A stretch of DNA of 36,618 nucleotides from an uncultured Clostridium sp. (lineage in GTDB: Bacteria > Bacillota > Clostridia > Lachnospirales > Lachnospiraceae). This document shows, in pieces, positions 15,140 to 22,772 of this stretch. Positions within the stretch are counted from its first letter, which is position 1; each line of letters starts with the position of its first letter. The notes beneath the pieces are model-generated. The model did no database searches. It saw only the letters and a program-made list of their open reading frames with translations, and was not told where the DNA came from. The stretch covers positions 1 through 36,618 of the forward strand of contig CAKSBP010000032.1 of the NCBI GenBank assembly GCA_934438135.1. The letters are read 5' to 3'. The position numbers and the translations under genes were made by a program.

Positions 15140-17308
15140 GTGAAAGAAATAATAAGATACCTTCAGAACCGTTCTATGAAACCACATCTGGAATCCATGT
15201 TTACCGGTATTTCTAATTCACGGAAGAAGGCACTGGACAACTGGTTTCACGATCAGTGGCTGAAAATAGACGCTCTAGTGAAGGCACTACAATCCAACTC
15301 AGATGATAATGCAAAGACCGAGGAACTACTTCAAGAAACCGTTGCACAGGGAAATGATTTTTTAGAAGCCTTTATCCTTGATTCCACTGGTTCTGTCATT
15401 CTTTCCTCCTTTGCATCTCATAGGAACCTAGATTATTCTCAGTTACCAAACTATATAAAGGGTATGAATAATGAGGCCTATATGTACGGGCCCTTTTCTG
15501 ATCACTATACATTAGATATTCCTATTAACGACAAAATATTTGCCGATGAAGTTACGTTAATTTTTTCACAGCCTTATCTTACTACTGACGAAACCAGAAT
15601 ATTCTGTGTCCGGATTCTAAATGATGATATGAGTAATATTATTCAAGAGGAAAAATCACATGTCTTTAAAGAAACCGGAGACAATTATTTGTTTATGATA
15701 AAAAACTCCCGAGGCGTCCCTGCTGGTACTGCTATCTCCCGCAGCCGCTTTGAAGACAAAACATTTACACTTGGTGACAATTTAAAAGACGGTATCCGTA
15801 CCAAACGCTGGGGTACTGTAAAAATCAAAGTACACACAGAATTTGAAATCTGTTTTACTGATCCGGCTACAGGAAAGCTCCATCAGGGAATTCAAAACAC
15901 TATACAAAATGGAGAAAATTTAAACTGCTGGCCTGGCTATCCAGATTACCGCCATGTTCTGGTTGGTGGAAAGGGAACCGTAATTATTCCACCTCACTCT
16001 GATGAAATCTGGGGCATGATGTGTGAAGCAGATATTTTAGAGTTGTATAAATTCAATAGTATTAACACAACTTTTCCAATTATTAATACAGCATTTCTGG
16101 CTGCTGCATTAAGTGCAGACAGTATAATTCGGCACATTTTCACCACCCCTGTTATCGCCTGCAATATTGTCCTTCTAATTCTAATGTTCTTATGCTCTCT
16201 TCTATTGACAAAACATCTGTTAACTAAACCAATTAACAGCACTGTTTCTGTCCTACGTGACCTTGCCGAAGGAGAAGCTGACCTTACCCATCGGGTGCAG
16301 ATGAAATCAGGAAATGAAATCGGAGAACTGGCACGCTGGTTTAATAAATTTATGCACAATCAGAAACATATGATAAAACGTATCCGTAACGCCTTAAAAC
16401 TGACAAAAACCTCCTTAAAACAGGTGTCTTCGGCATCTCAAAGAATTGAAAAAGAAATCACCGACATTAAAGAGACAATCCATACTTTATCAGAAAATTC
16501 TATTGAACAGAATGCTCTATTTTCTAATACAAAGGCAGAGGTAAAGAAAATATCCGATTCCTTTAAACATGATAACGAATTAAATATTCTGCTGGATGAA
16601 ATCAAAGAAAAAACGCAGATTACTTCTACTACTTCGGCAAATGCAAAGACCGTTACTTCTGAAGTAGAAAATTCTATTCAAGAACTGGAACAATCTATGG
16701 AAAATGCCCTTGGAAGCATTGAGCATCTTTCCAGCCAGTCTGAGCAGATTACTGCTATTGTAAGCACTATTGCAAATATCAGCCGTCAAACGAATCTTCT
16801 TGCATTAAACGCTTCTATTGAAGCTGCCAGAGCCGGAGATGCTGGAAAAGGATTTGCTGTTGTTGCCAATGAAATCAAATCCCTTTCCTTGGAAACTCAG
16901 ACCGCTACCACCAATATTTCCGATTTAATTCACAGTATACAACAGGAAATCCAATCAACCGATGCAGATATTATTTTGATTAATGAAAAGATGCAGAATA
17001 GTATACAAAGTACTAGAGAAAGCACAAAAGCTGTTGATCTTGTTATTGACGTATCCAAATCCATGACGCAAATCGTTGATATTATGGAGCAGCAGAATAA
17101 AGTTATCCGAGAGGTACGTCATAACATTTCCTCCATGATAGAACAAAGTGATGAATCCCTTGCCATCGGTGAAGAAAGTACGCAGATTGCAAAAGATAGA
17201 ATTCAAAGTATTACCAAACAGACTTATAAGCTGGAAAAAGTGCTGGAAGGATTGACGGGGTCTTCGAAGGATTTAGAGGAGATTGTGAATTCATTTATCC
17301 TAGAGTAA
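15140..17308 (+). CDS. Methyl-accepting chemotaxis protein lacking an N-terminal membrane segment
   Basis: A 722-residue chemoreceptor. Residues 1-300 form a sensor region that looks Cache-like (FLEAFILDSTGSVILSS near 73-90). A clear membrane helix lies at about 336-357, with a weaker hydrophobic stretch at 311-330, then HAMP (about 358-410) and the signalling domain with its hairpin tip ISRQTNLLALNASIEAARAG at 547-566. No membrane helix precedes the sensor, so either the sensor is cytoplasmic and anchored by a helical hairpin (311-357), or the true first helix has been lost. There is no C-terminal receptor pentapeptide. The start is GTG at 15140, with GAGAGGAG 9 bases upstream. It follows the butyrate terminator and so is probably transcribed separately. 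The ligand is unknown. Confidence 0.9.
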   Translation: MKEIIRYLQNRSMKPHLESMFTGISNSRKKALDNWFHDQWLKIDALVKALQSNSDDNAKTEELLQETVAQGNDFLEAFILDSTGSVILSSFASHRNLDYSQLPNYIKGMNNEAYMYGPFSDHYTLDIPINDKIFADEVTLIFSQPYLTTDETRIFCVRILNDDMSNIIQEEKSHVFKETGDNYLFMIKNSRGVPAGTAISRSRFEDKTFTLGDNLKDGIRTKRWGTVKIKVHTEFEICFTDPATGKLHQGIQNTIQNGENLNCWPGYPDYRHVLVGGKGTVIIPPHSDEIWGMMCEADILELYKFNSINTTFPIINTAFLAAALSADSIIRHIFTTPVIACNIVLLILMFLCSLLLTKHLLTKPINSTVSVLRDLAEGEADLTHRVQMKSGNEIGELARWFNKFMHNQKHMIKRIRNALKLTKTSLKQVSSASQRIEKEITDIKETIHTLSENSIEQNALFSNTKAEVKKISDSFKHDNELNILLDEIKEKTQITSTTSANAKTVTSEVENSIQELEQSMENALGSIEHLSSQSEQITAIVSTIANISRQTNLLALNASIEAARAGDAGKGFAVVANEIKSLSLETQTATTNISDLIHSIQQEIQSTDADIILINEKMQNSIQSTRESTKAVDLVIDVSKSMTQIVDIMEQQNKVIREVRHNISSMIEQSDESLAIGEESTQIAKDRIQSITKQTYKLEKVLEGLTGSSKDLEEIVNSFILE

Positions 17309-17344
17309 TCATACCAGGCTTCATACATTTAAAGTTAAAAATAA

Positions 17345-17378
17345 GGCGTAATGCAAAATCAATTTCCTGCATTACGCC
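17345..17378. terminator. Bidirectional terminator between chemoreceptor and CoA-transferase genes
   Basis: GGCGTAATGCA (17345-17355) and TGCATTACGCC (17368-17378) form a perfect 11-bp stem with a 12-base loop. On the minus strand it is followed by TTATTTTTAAC, which suits the CoA-transferase gene. On the + strand the T run is poorer. Confidence 0.8.
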
Positions 17379-17397
17379 ATTCTTATATAGGACTTTA

Positions 17398-18741
17398 TTA
17401 TCGAATCTTATTGCTTCTTCTCCAGATATGTGCCTCGTCTGCCTGTTTAATTAATTCATCACGGAAGTCTGGATGTGCAACTGAAATAATCTTCTCACAT
17501 TTCTCCCATACAGAAAGACCTTTCAGATTTACTTTACCATACTCGGTAACTAAATAATGAATGTTCGCACGGGTATCCGTAACGATGGAACCCGGATGCA
17601 GCACTGGAAGAATACGTGATTTTACTTCGCCACTCTTGGTTGTAAAGGTAGAAGAACAGCAGATAAAACTCTTTCCACCTTTGGATAAATAAGCACCAAG
17701 TACAAAATCCAGCTGTCCGCCGGCACCACTAATCTGCTTGGTTCCTGATGATTCTGAACTTACCTGTCCATATAAATCGATATCGACTGCATTATTGATT
17801 GACATAAAATTATCAATAGCTGAAATCTGACGGATATCATTGGTGTAGCTAACTGGTGCAGACATACACTCTGGGTTATTGTCCAAATAATCATACAGTT
17901 TCTTTGTACCTGCACCAAAACCATAAACCTGACGTCCACGGTCAATATTTTTCTTTGCTCCGGTAATCTTTCCAGCCATTGCAATATCGACGAATGCATC
18001 TACGTACATTTCGGTATGTACACTTAAATCTTTTAAATCGGACTCTGCAATTAAAGAACCTACTGCATTTGGCATACCACCGATTCCTAACTGAAGACAG
18101 GCACCGTTTGGAATCTCATCTACAATAAGACGTGCAACCTTTTTATCCACTTCAGAAATCGAACCTGCACCCATTTCAGCAATTGGGTCATTGTTTCCTT
18201 CTACAATCATGTCTACTTTAGAAATATGTATCTCATTTTCAAAACCACCAAGGCACTGTGGCATATTTTTATTTACTTCAACAATTACAACTTTTGAACG
18301 TTCACATACAGCTGCAAGGTGGGATGCATTTGGTCCAAAGTTAAAGTAACCATGCTCATCCATCGGTGCCACCTGAATCATTGCAACATCATTTGGCTCA
18401 ATGCTTTCTCTATAATAACGAGGCAGTTCAGAATAACGGATAGGTGCATAAAATGCAACACCTTTGTTAATCATTTTTCGCTCAATACCGGACATATGCC
18501 AGGAATTCCAAGTAAAATGTTTTTCAGGTTCTGGTACTTTAAAAATCTCAGGAACCCACATTAAAATACCACCACGGAATTTTACATCCGTCAGTTCTTC
18601 ATAACGGGCTGCAAGTGCTTTATCCAGAACAACAGGAGTTCCACATGCCCATCCATAGTCAACCCAATCACCGGATTTTACAACTTTTGCCGCTTCTTCG
18701 GCAGTCGTTAGTTTTTTTTGGTATTCGCTTTCAAAACTCAT
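17398..18741 (-). CDS. but: Butyryl-CoA:acetate CoA-transferase
   Basis: Moves CoA from butyryl-CoA to external or internal acetate, releasing butyrate and regenerating acetyl-CoA, the usual last step in gut Lachnospiraceae. The 447-residue product is a family I CoA-transferase. The catalytic glutamate is Glu244 in VHTEMYVDAF. Other conserved segments are SWHMSGIERK, YFNFGPNASHLAAVC, QLGIGGMPNAVGSL and SGAGGQLDFV. Its overall sequence recalls Roseburia/Eubacterium But rather than 4-hydroxybutyrate CoA-transferase, a close relative that cannot be fully excluded. The ATG at 18741 is chosen because GGAGG lies just before it; the in-frame ATG at 18756 is inside the ribosome binding site. It converges on the butyrate operon and has its own promoter with Rex-like sites. 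Confidence 0.9.
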   Translation of the reverse strand: MSFESEYQKKLTTAEEAAKVVKSGDWVDYGWACGTPVVLDKALAARYEELTDVKFRGGILMWVPEIFKVPEPEKHFTWNSWHMSGIERKMINKGVAFYAPIRYSELPRYYRESIEPNDVAMIQVAPMDEHGYFNFGPNASHLAAVCERSKVVIVEVNKNMPQCLGGFENEIHISKVDMIVEGNNDPIAEMGAGSISEVDKKVARLIVDEIPNGACLQLGIGGMPNAVGSLIAESDLKDLSVHTEMYVDAFVDIAMAGKITGAKKNIDRGRQVYGFGAGTKKLYDYLDNNPECMSAPVSYTNDIRQISAIDNFMSINNAVDIDLYGQVSSESSGTKQISGAGGQLDFVLGAYLSKGGKSFICCSSTFTTKSGEVKSRILPVLHPGSIVTDTRANIHYLVTEYGKVNLKGLSVWEKCEKIISVAHPDFRDELIKQADEAHIWRRSNKIR

Positions 18742-18791
18742 GAATCCATCCTCCATTCAATTTTTGTAACCGAATTGTTACCATCTTCAGT

Positions 18792-18833
18792 TTGTTATTA
18801 TTATAACACAACACTTTGTGAAATTGTAGACAA
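18792..18833 (-). promoter_or_regulatory. CoA-transferase promoter region with Rex-like sites
   Basis: A perfect minus-strand -10 TATAAT (18805-18800) lies inside GTGTTATAATAATAACAA (18809-18792), which matches 11 of the 14 fixed positions of TTGTTAAnnnnTTAACAA. A second candidate, TTGTGAAATTGTAGACAA at 18816-18833, also matches 11 of 14 and covers the -35 region. No good -35 is visible. The sites suggest shared redox control with the thl promoter, but each is weaker than those at thl. Confidence 0.5.
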
Positions 18834-18872
18834 TTTTAATGGATTCTGATAGAAATACGTTGCTAAATCAGA

Positions 18873-19802
18873 TTACATTCCTTTAAAGTAAGCAAAGGTA
18901 TCATTTCCTGCACCATTGCGATTGGCATTAAAATACATAACGTCATCATCAAATCCTACGGACTCTATTTCAAATTGTTCACTATAGGCACTGCTTGTAA
19001 TTCGGAAAGATAAATTTTTCATTGGTGAAATAGTCCCAGTTGCATTAGAAAGCTCAAATTGATAGGCCAATACAACAGACTGACCCTTATTTCCATTTTT
19101 ATTCCATAATGGTGTATACAATATTCCTTTATAGTAACAGATTCCCTGTGACGTATAACCAGAACAGTCTACATGTGAACCATTGATATAAGCATTCGAA
19201 GGATTTAATGTAAATGAAGATTCACGAACAAAGCTTTTGCTGCTTTCATTAAAATATCCCTTACTGAACTGTTTTCCACTCTTTATAATAAATCTCGAAT
19301 TTCCAACAGAATAAGTAATAGCACTTGGACTGTCACCTCCATAAGAATAAGTACCTGCGACTTTATATGTATTTTTTGATGTATTTACTGTTAATTTTAC
19401 AATTCCTTTTGACTCCATTGTTGCAACATATAATGAAACGGTACTGGAACCAGAAGATGCAACCACTGCCAGGTCATTAGCATGTCCTAATACAGTTGTG
19501 TAATTAGTATTATTATCTGCATTCTTTAATACAACTGAAGTAGGACTGCTGCTGTTATAGTTCTTAATGGCTAACAGCTGCTGCCTGCCTCCTGTACTTC
19601 CATTAATCCTCGCTACATAGGCAATATTATTAAACCGGTCAACGCACATTCCCTCACTTGTAGTATACGTTGAATCGTATACCGACTTAACCTCTTTATA
19701 GGTATTAAAATACCCTGATGTTGCAGCATACACAGTTCCAGATGTTATCATACAGAATATAAGACATAGTGCTGCTATTTTTACTCCTAATAACTTTTTC
19801 AT
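18873..19802 (-). CDS. Secreted protein of unknown function
   Basis: Not recognised. The 309-residue product has a clear signal peptide (basic MKK, hydrophobic core, predicted cleavage after VYA at about residue 26) and no lipobox, membrane anchor or sortase motif, so it should be released. The mature part is rich in Ser, Thr, Asn and Gly with alternating short beta-type segments. Phrases such as GMCVDRFNNIAYVAR, NDLAVVASSGSSTVSLYVATM and QGICYYKGILYTPLW recur in a way that suggests a beta-propeller fold; this is an inference from pattern only. The start ATG follows GGAGGAGTA. Its leader holds two interleaved inverted repeats. Neighbours are the CoA-transferase gene and a lipoprotein gene, which give no functional clue. 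Confidence 0.8.
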   Translation of the reverse strand: MKKLLGVKIAALCLIFCMITSGTVYAATSGYFNTYKEVKSVYDSTYTTSEGMCVDRFNNIAYVARINGSTGGRQQLLAIKNYNSSSPTSVVLKNADNNTNYTTVLGHANDLAVVASSGSSTVSLYVATMESKGIVKLTVNTSKNTYKVAGTYSYGGDSPSAITYSVGNSRFIIKSGKQFSKGYFNESSKSFVRESSFTLNPSNAYINGSHVDCSGYTSQGICYYKGILYTPLWNKNGNKGQSVVLAYQFELSNATGTISPMKNLSFRITSSAYSEQFEIESVGFDDDVMYFNANRNGAGNDTFAYFKGM

Positions 19803-19820
19803 ATTACTCCTCCTTTTTCT

Positions 19821-19891
19821 TTTCTGCTTTTATATTATTAAAGATATCCTATCCTTAACTAAAGCAGAAAGTTCTTTGATAAAAGGATATC
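19821..19891 (-). promoter_or_regulatory. Interleaved inverted repeats (possible pseudoknot) in a leader
   Basis: On the minus strand, in order: GATATCCT (19891-19884), TTTCTGCTTT (19870-19861), AGGATATC (19850-19843) and AAAGCAGAAA (19830-19821). The first pairs with the third (8 bp) and the second with the fourth (10 bp), which is H-type pseudoknot topology. The last strand ends 7 bases before the GGAGG ribosome binding site of the secreted-protein gene. If transcribed it could gate translation; if the promoter lies inside it, it could be a DNA operator instead. No promoter was placed with confidence. Confidence 0.4.
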
Positions 19892-19985
19892 ACCAAGCAT
19901 TGCATGAGTCTACTATTTTTTTCAAATTGTTTTATATACGGATAATATTATATTTTCCCAGATAAGATTCTTTCTTATTACTTGT

Positions 19986-20025
19986 AAAAGAACAGGAAGC
20001 ATGGAAAACTTCCCATTTCCTGTTC
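19986..20025 (-). terminator. Terminator of the lipoprotein gene
   Basis: GAACAGGAA (19990-19998) and TTCCTGTTC (20017-20025) form a 9-bp stem. On the minus strand it is followed by TTTT, and on the + strand by TCTTTT. It lies just after the stop of the lipoprotein gene on the minus strand. Confidence 0.7.
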
Positions 20026-20047
20026 TCTTTTGCAGAAGCCTTTCTTC

Positions 20048-20932
20048 TTATTTATTTGCAGAAAAATATAATGCACTGCTGTTCGAATTGCTGCTATCCC
20101 CGGCAATATCGTTGCAAAGAAGAGCTACTCCTGTTACATCATCAATATTTGACATGGTTTCCGCCTTACTGATATCGGTATATTTTTTTCCATCGTAAAC
20201 TAGTTTGCGATAGACCGTCTTATCATTCTTATTCTGTTCCATAATAATGATATCTTTCCAGCCTTTTGTTTTATGATCACTTACAATAATAGGATTTGCA
20301 AAACAGTTAAATTTCTGAATAATATCAAAACCATCATCATCCTTATTATCATCATCCATATCCTGATTTACAATACATACTAAATCTCCAGCACTGTTAG
20401 AAACGGTACTGCCAACCAGTTCTACAACTACTTCATCTGTTCCATCATCGTTTAAATCAACATAGTTATAATAATATCTGGTTTTTGACATATCCTGTGT
20501 CTCTAAATCCAATTCATCAATTAATTCACTTTCCAGCATTCCGTATGTTGCTGTTTCACTATAGTATCCTGTAATTTTATCGTTAATTGGATTTGCTTTT
20601 GCTGCATTTGGAGTTCCTACTGTTGTATTATTTGTACCATTTGTATTCCCTATATTACTATTACTGGTAACACCATTTGCATTGGCATCTGAGTCCTTAC
20701 CTGCCGCATTATCATTCTGGCTTGTATTGGCATCGGTATCTTCATTTGCAGTATCATCATTACCCATACCGTTTTCTGTTCCTGCTCCTGCAGTTCCAGC
20801 CGTATCAGGCTCTGTAGATGCATTATTGTTATTATTATTTCCTCCTGTATCATTATTGCCACAGGCAACCAGGCACATTGCTCCAAGGCAGACAACGAGC
20901 ATTGTAGCTTTTTTCAAAAACTTTTTTTTCAT
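20048..20932 (-). CDS. Lipoprotein with low-complexity linker
   Basis: Function not recognised. The 294-residue product has a lipoprotein signal with lipobox LVAC (Cys24). A low-complexity linker of about 90 residues (about 25-115), rich in Asn, Asp, Thr, Gly and Ala, follows. The compact C-terminal domain (about 117-294) carries DLNDDGTDE at 159-167 and an acidic stretch of Asp, Asn and Lys at about 190-201. Both resemble calcium-binding loops of FG-GAP or EF-hand-like type. The layout suits a domain held away from the membrane through the cell wall. The gene has its own terminator, and its upstream region is shared with the divergent psiE-like gene. Confidence 0.82.
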   Translation of the reverse strand: MKKKFLKKATMLVVCLGAMCLVACGNNDTGGNNNNNNASTEPDTAGTAGAGTENGMGNDDTANEDTDANTSQNDNAAGKDSDANANGVTSNSNIGNTNGTNNTTVGTPNAAKANPINDKITGYYSETATYGMLESELIDELDLETQDMSKTRYYYNYVDLNDDGTDEVVVELVGSTVSNSAGDLVCIVNQDMDDDNKDDDGFDIIQKFNCFANPIIVSDHKTKGWKDIIIMEQNKNDKTVYRKLVYDGKKYTDISKAETMSNIDDVTGVALLCNDIAGDSSNSNSSALYFSANK

Positions 20933-20962
20933 AATTATGTCTCCTTTATATTATGTTATAGT

Positions 20963-21002
20963 TATGGCGGCAATGAAGCCATACAATTCATAGGTATGGC
21001 TT
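20963..21002. other. Alternative hairpins upstream of the lipoprotein gene
   Basis: AAGCCATAC (20976-20984) and GTATGGCTT (20994-21002) form a perfect 9-bp stem with a nine-base loop. The GCCATA within it can instead pair with TATGGC at 20963-20968. The element lies 30-70 bp before the minus-strand lipoprotein start and about 75-110 bp before the divergent psiE-like promoter, so it may be a leader fold or an operator. Confidence 0.4.
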
Positions 21003-21073
21003 AACTGTCATAAGTTATAAAACATATCTTTCCCAATTTTCCGTATTTCATTAATAATTTTATAAAAATATTA

Positions 21074-21102
21074 TTTTCATGCGAAAATAACTATGATATA
21101 CT
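21074..21102 (+). promoter_or_regulatory. Candidate promoter of the psiE-like gene
   Basis: -35 TTTTCA (21074-21079, 4 of 6) and -10 TATACT (21097-21102, 5 of 6) are separated by 17 bp. The predicted transcript starts about 20 nt before the ribosome binding site. Confidence 0.55.
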
Positions 21103-21130
21103 TGTATCTACGACAGTACAAGGAGGACTT

Positions 21131-21532
21131 ATGAAACTTAATTTGAGAAAGTTTTTGCAGGAACGCGTATATGGGTTTACGTATGCATTGGAACTTATTG
21201 TTGCATTTTTTATTATTATTGCAATTGTAATTTCCTTAATTAAGGCAGGTGCTGACCTGGCAGGACTATGGACTGCACTGGACGACCAGACTGCTTTCCG
21301 TTCCTATTTAGAAGTTGTATTTGATATTGTAATTGGCCTCGAATTTATCAAGATGCTCTGCAGACATGACCTAAGTTCTGTTGTCGAAGTTCTGCTTTTT
21401 GCCATTGCCCGTCAGATGATCGTAGAACATATGCCTATGAATCAGGGACTTATCGGTATCATTGCAATTAGTATTCTGTTTGCAGTACGTAAATGGTTAT
21501 ATATTGAAAAAGATAATAAACATGCTATATAA
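21131..21532 (+). CDS. psiE: PsiE-like membrane protein
   Basis: A 133-residue integral membrane protein with about four membrane helices (roughly 17-40, 60-78, 84-100 and 105-121). The central segment with VFDIVIGLEFIKM, an Arg-His-Asp turn and VEVLLFAIARQMIVEH is typical of the phosphate-starvation-inducible PsiE family. In E. coli psiE is under phosphate and cAMP control, but its biochemical role is unknown. No Pho-type operator was recognised here. The start ATG follows AAGGAGGA at good spacing. The gene stands alone and is followed by a large nested hairpin. Confidence 0.85.
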   Translation: MKLNLRKFLQERVYGFTYALELIVAFFIIIAIVISLIKAGADLAGLWTALDDQTAFRSYLEVVFDIVIGLEFIKMLCRHDLSSVVEVLLFAIARQMIVEHMPMNQGLIGIIAISILFAVRKWLYIEKDNKHAI

Positions 21533-21536
21533 AGAT

Positions 21537-21621
21537 GACCTTCGTGGGTAAAAAATGCTGACGAGGCGGGGGGATATTCGCATCCTCCGCAATCGTCGGC
21601 TTATTTGTATCTACGAAGGTC
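21537..21621. other. Nested three-tier hairpin after psiE
   Basis: Outer stem GACCTTCGT/ACGAAGGTC (21537-21545, 21613-21621), middle stem GCTGACGA/TCGTCGGC (21557-21564, 21593-21600, one G-U pair) and inner GC-rich stem (21566-21575 with 21582-21590, with a bulge) enclose one another. It lies between convergent genes psiE and the GNAT gene. It ends in TCTTTATG on the + strand, a weak T run. It may act as a large terminator or be a stable small RNA. Confidence 0.55.
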
Positions 21622-21683
21622 TTTATGTTATAAAAAGAACAGATATAAAAAATAGAAACTTAAGATTACATGTATAAGCAGGC

Positions 21684-22568
21684 TCATGTATGAGATAAAA
21701 TTGGGAAGGCTAATTCCTGGGCGGTGAAATCTTTTAGGTCTTCTCCGATTACAAAGAGAGTATCATCAACGTCTGCATGAAGGTGTTTTTGATAACATTC
21801 TTTGTGCAATGGGGTAAATTCGAAAATTACCTTTTTTATATTGGAACCAAATTCGACTGCCGCCTGTTCGGGAAGGAGTTCTTTTGAGGAGTATATTTGC
21901 TGCAAATACAGGATATTGTTATCCCGTTCAGCTACTACGTATGCCTGATGCTCTGGGATATAGTAGACATTGTCTTTCATAAAGTTCGATAAATAGAACA
22001 TAGTAATCTCGGGCTGCTTAAAATCAAGGCTGCTGTTGGCTACGCTGGACTGGATAATAGGGATGAATTTCTCCCAGTCCTCTTTTGTCTCCATAGAAAC
22101 TTTCTGGACAGATGCCTTCTTTGCTGAAGCATTTTCTTTGGAGTCTAACTCTATGGAATACTCCCATTGTATCTCTTTCCTAAATCCAAATTTGGGGTAA
22201 AAGTCCAGTACGCTTTTATTAGCAAAAAGATAGATTCCATCTGTCTTTCCTTCATATTCTAACAGTATCTCTTCCATTAGTTTTCTGGAAAGTCCTTGAT
22301 TTCGATAAGCTTCATCTGTCATAACAGCTCCTAATTGTATGTAATGCTTTTTTTCACCATTTTTTGTAAATTCCATCTGACTCACTGAAATGCTGGAAAC
22401 TACTTCTCCATTGTATACAATAGAATATGGATTGTATTTTTCTGTCCAGAACCCATGCTGATACCATGGTTCAAAGTCCAGACAAAAGGTTTTTTCTGCT
22501 AAACGGTTAAAGCTGGAACGAAGTACCGGATTGTCCCGATAATCTTTCACAAATTTATAAAATTCCAC
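21684..22568 (-). CDS. GNAT-family N-acetyltransferase
   Basis: Transfers an acetyl group from acetyl-CoA to an unknown amine. The 294-residue product has one clear GNAT domain (about 1-145). Acetyl-CoA-binding motif A shows as QLGAVMTDEAYRNQGLSRKL, with RNQGLS at 89-94, and motif B as LFANKSVLDFYPKFGFRK. A second domain (about 155-294) shows no obvious acetyl-CoA motif, so this is a two-domain GNAT of the kind often annotated without substrate. The start is GTG at 22568, with AGAGGA 7 bases upstream. It is a single gene with its own likely promoter. Confidence 0.88.
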   Translation of the reverse strand: MEFYKFVKDYRDNPVLRSSFNRLAEKTFCLDFEPWYQHGFWTEKYNPYSIVYNGEVVSSISVSQMEFTKNGEKKHYIQLGAVMTDEAYRNQGLSRKLMEEILLEYEGKTDGIYLFANKSVLDFYPKFGFRKEIQWEYSIELDSKENASAKKASVQKVSMETKEDWEKFIPIIQSSVANSSLDFKQPEITMFYLSNFMKDNVYYIPEHQAYVVAERDNNILYLQQIYSSKELLPEQAAVEFGSNIKKVIFEFTPLHKECYQKHLHADVDDTLFVIGEDLKDFTAQELAFPILSHT

Positions 22569-22606
22569 TTGTTTTCCTCTCTTTCAAAATTACTTTCTAT
22601 AACAGC

Positions 22607-22675
22607 AAGAGGAACCAGCCTGCACCAGTTCCTCTTATTTCCGTCCCTTCTATTCTACCTCTCTTTTCTATTATA
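22607..22675 (-). promoter_or_regulatory. -10 element and leader hairpin of the GNAT gene
   Basis: On the minus strand a perfect -10 TATAAT (22675-22670) has no good -35. The predicted leader then contains the 9-bp hairpin AAGAGGAAC/GTTCCTCTT (22636-22628, 22615-22607), about 40 nt before the GTG start. The hairpin could instead end transcription from the upstream permease gene, although it lacks a T run. Confidence 0.4.
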
Positions 22676-22772
22676 CACAATGTTTATTTTTCCTTCTGAT
22701 TCTTTATTTTTATCATAAATCAATATGGAATTCTATTCAAAGATCTGAAATCCTTTTGTGAACTGCCTTTTT

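Noticed and set aside
17398..18741. Assignment as 4-hydroxybutyrate CoA-transferase
   Set aside because: The family is close, but the conserved stretches are more like butyryl-CoA:acetate CoA-transferases, and the neighbouring operon makes butyryl-CoA; kept as an alternative only.
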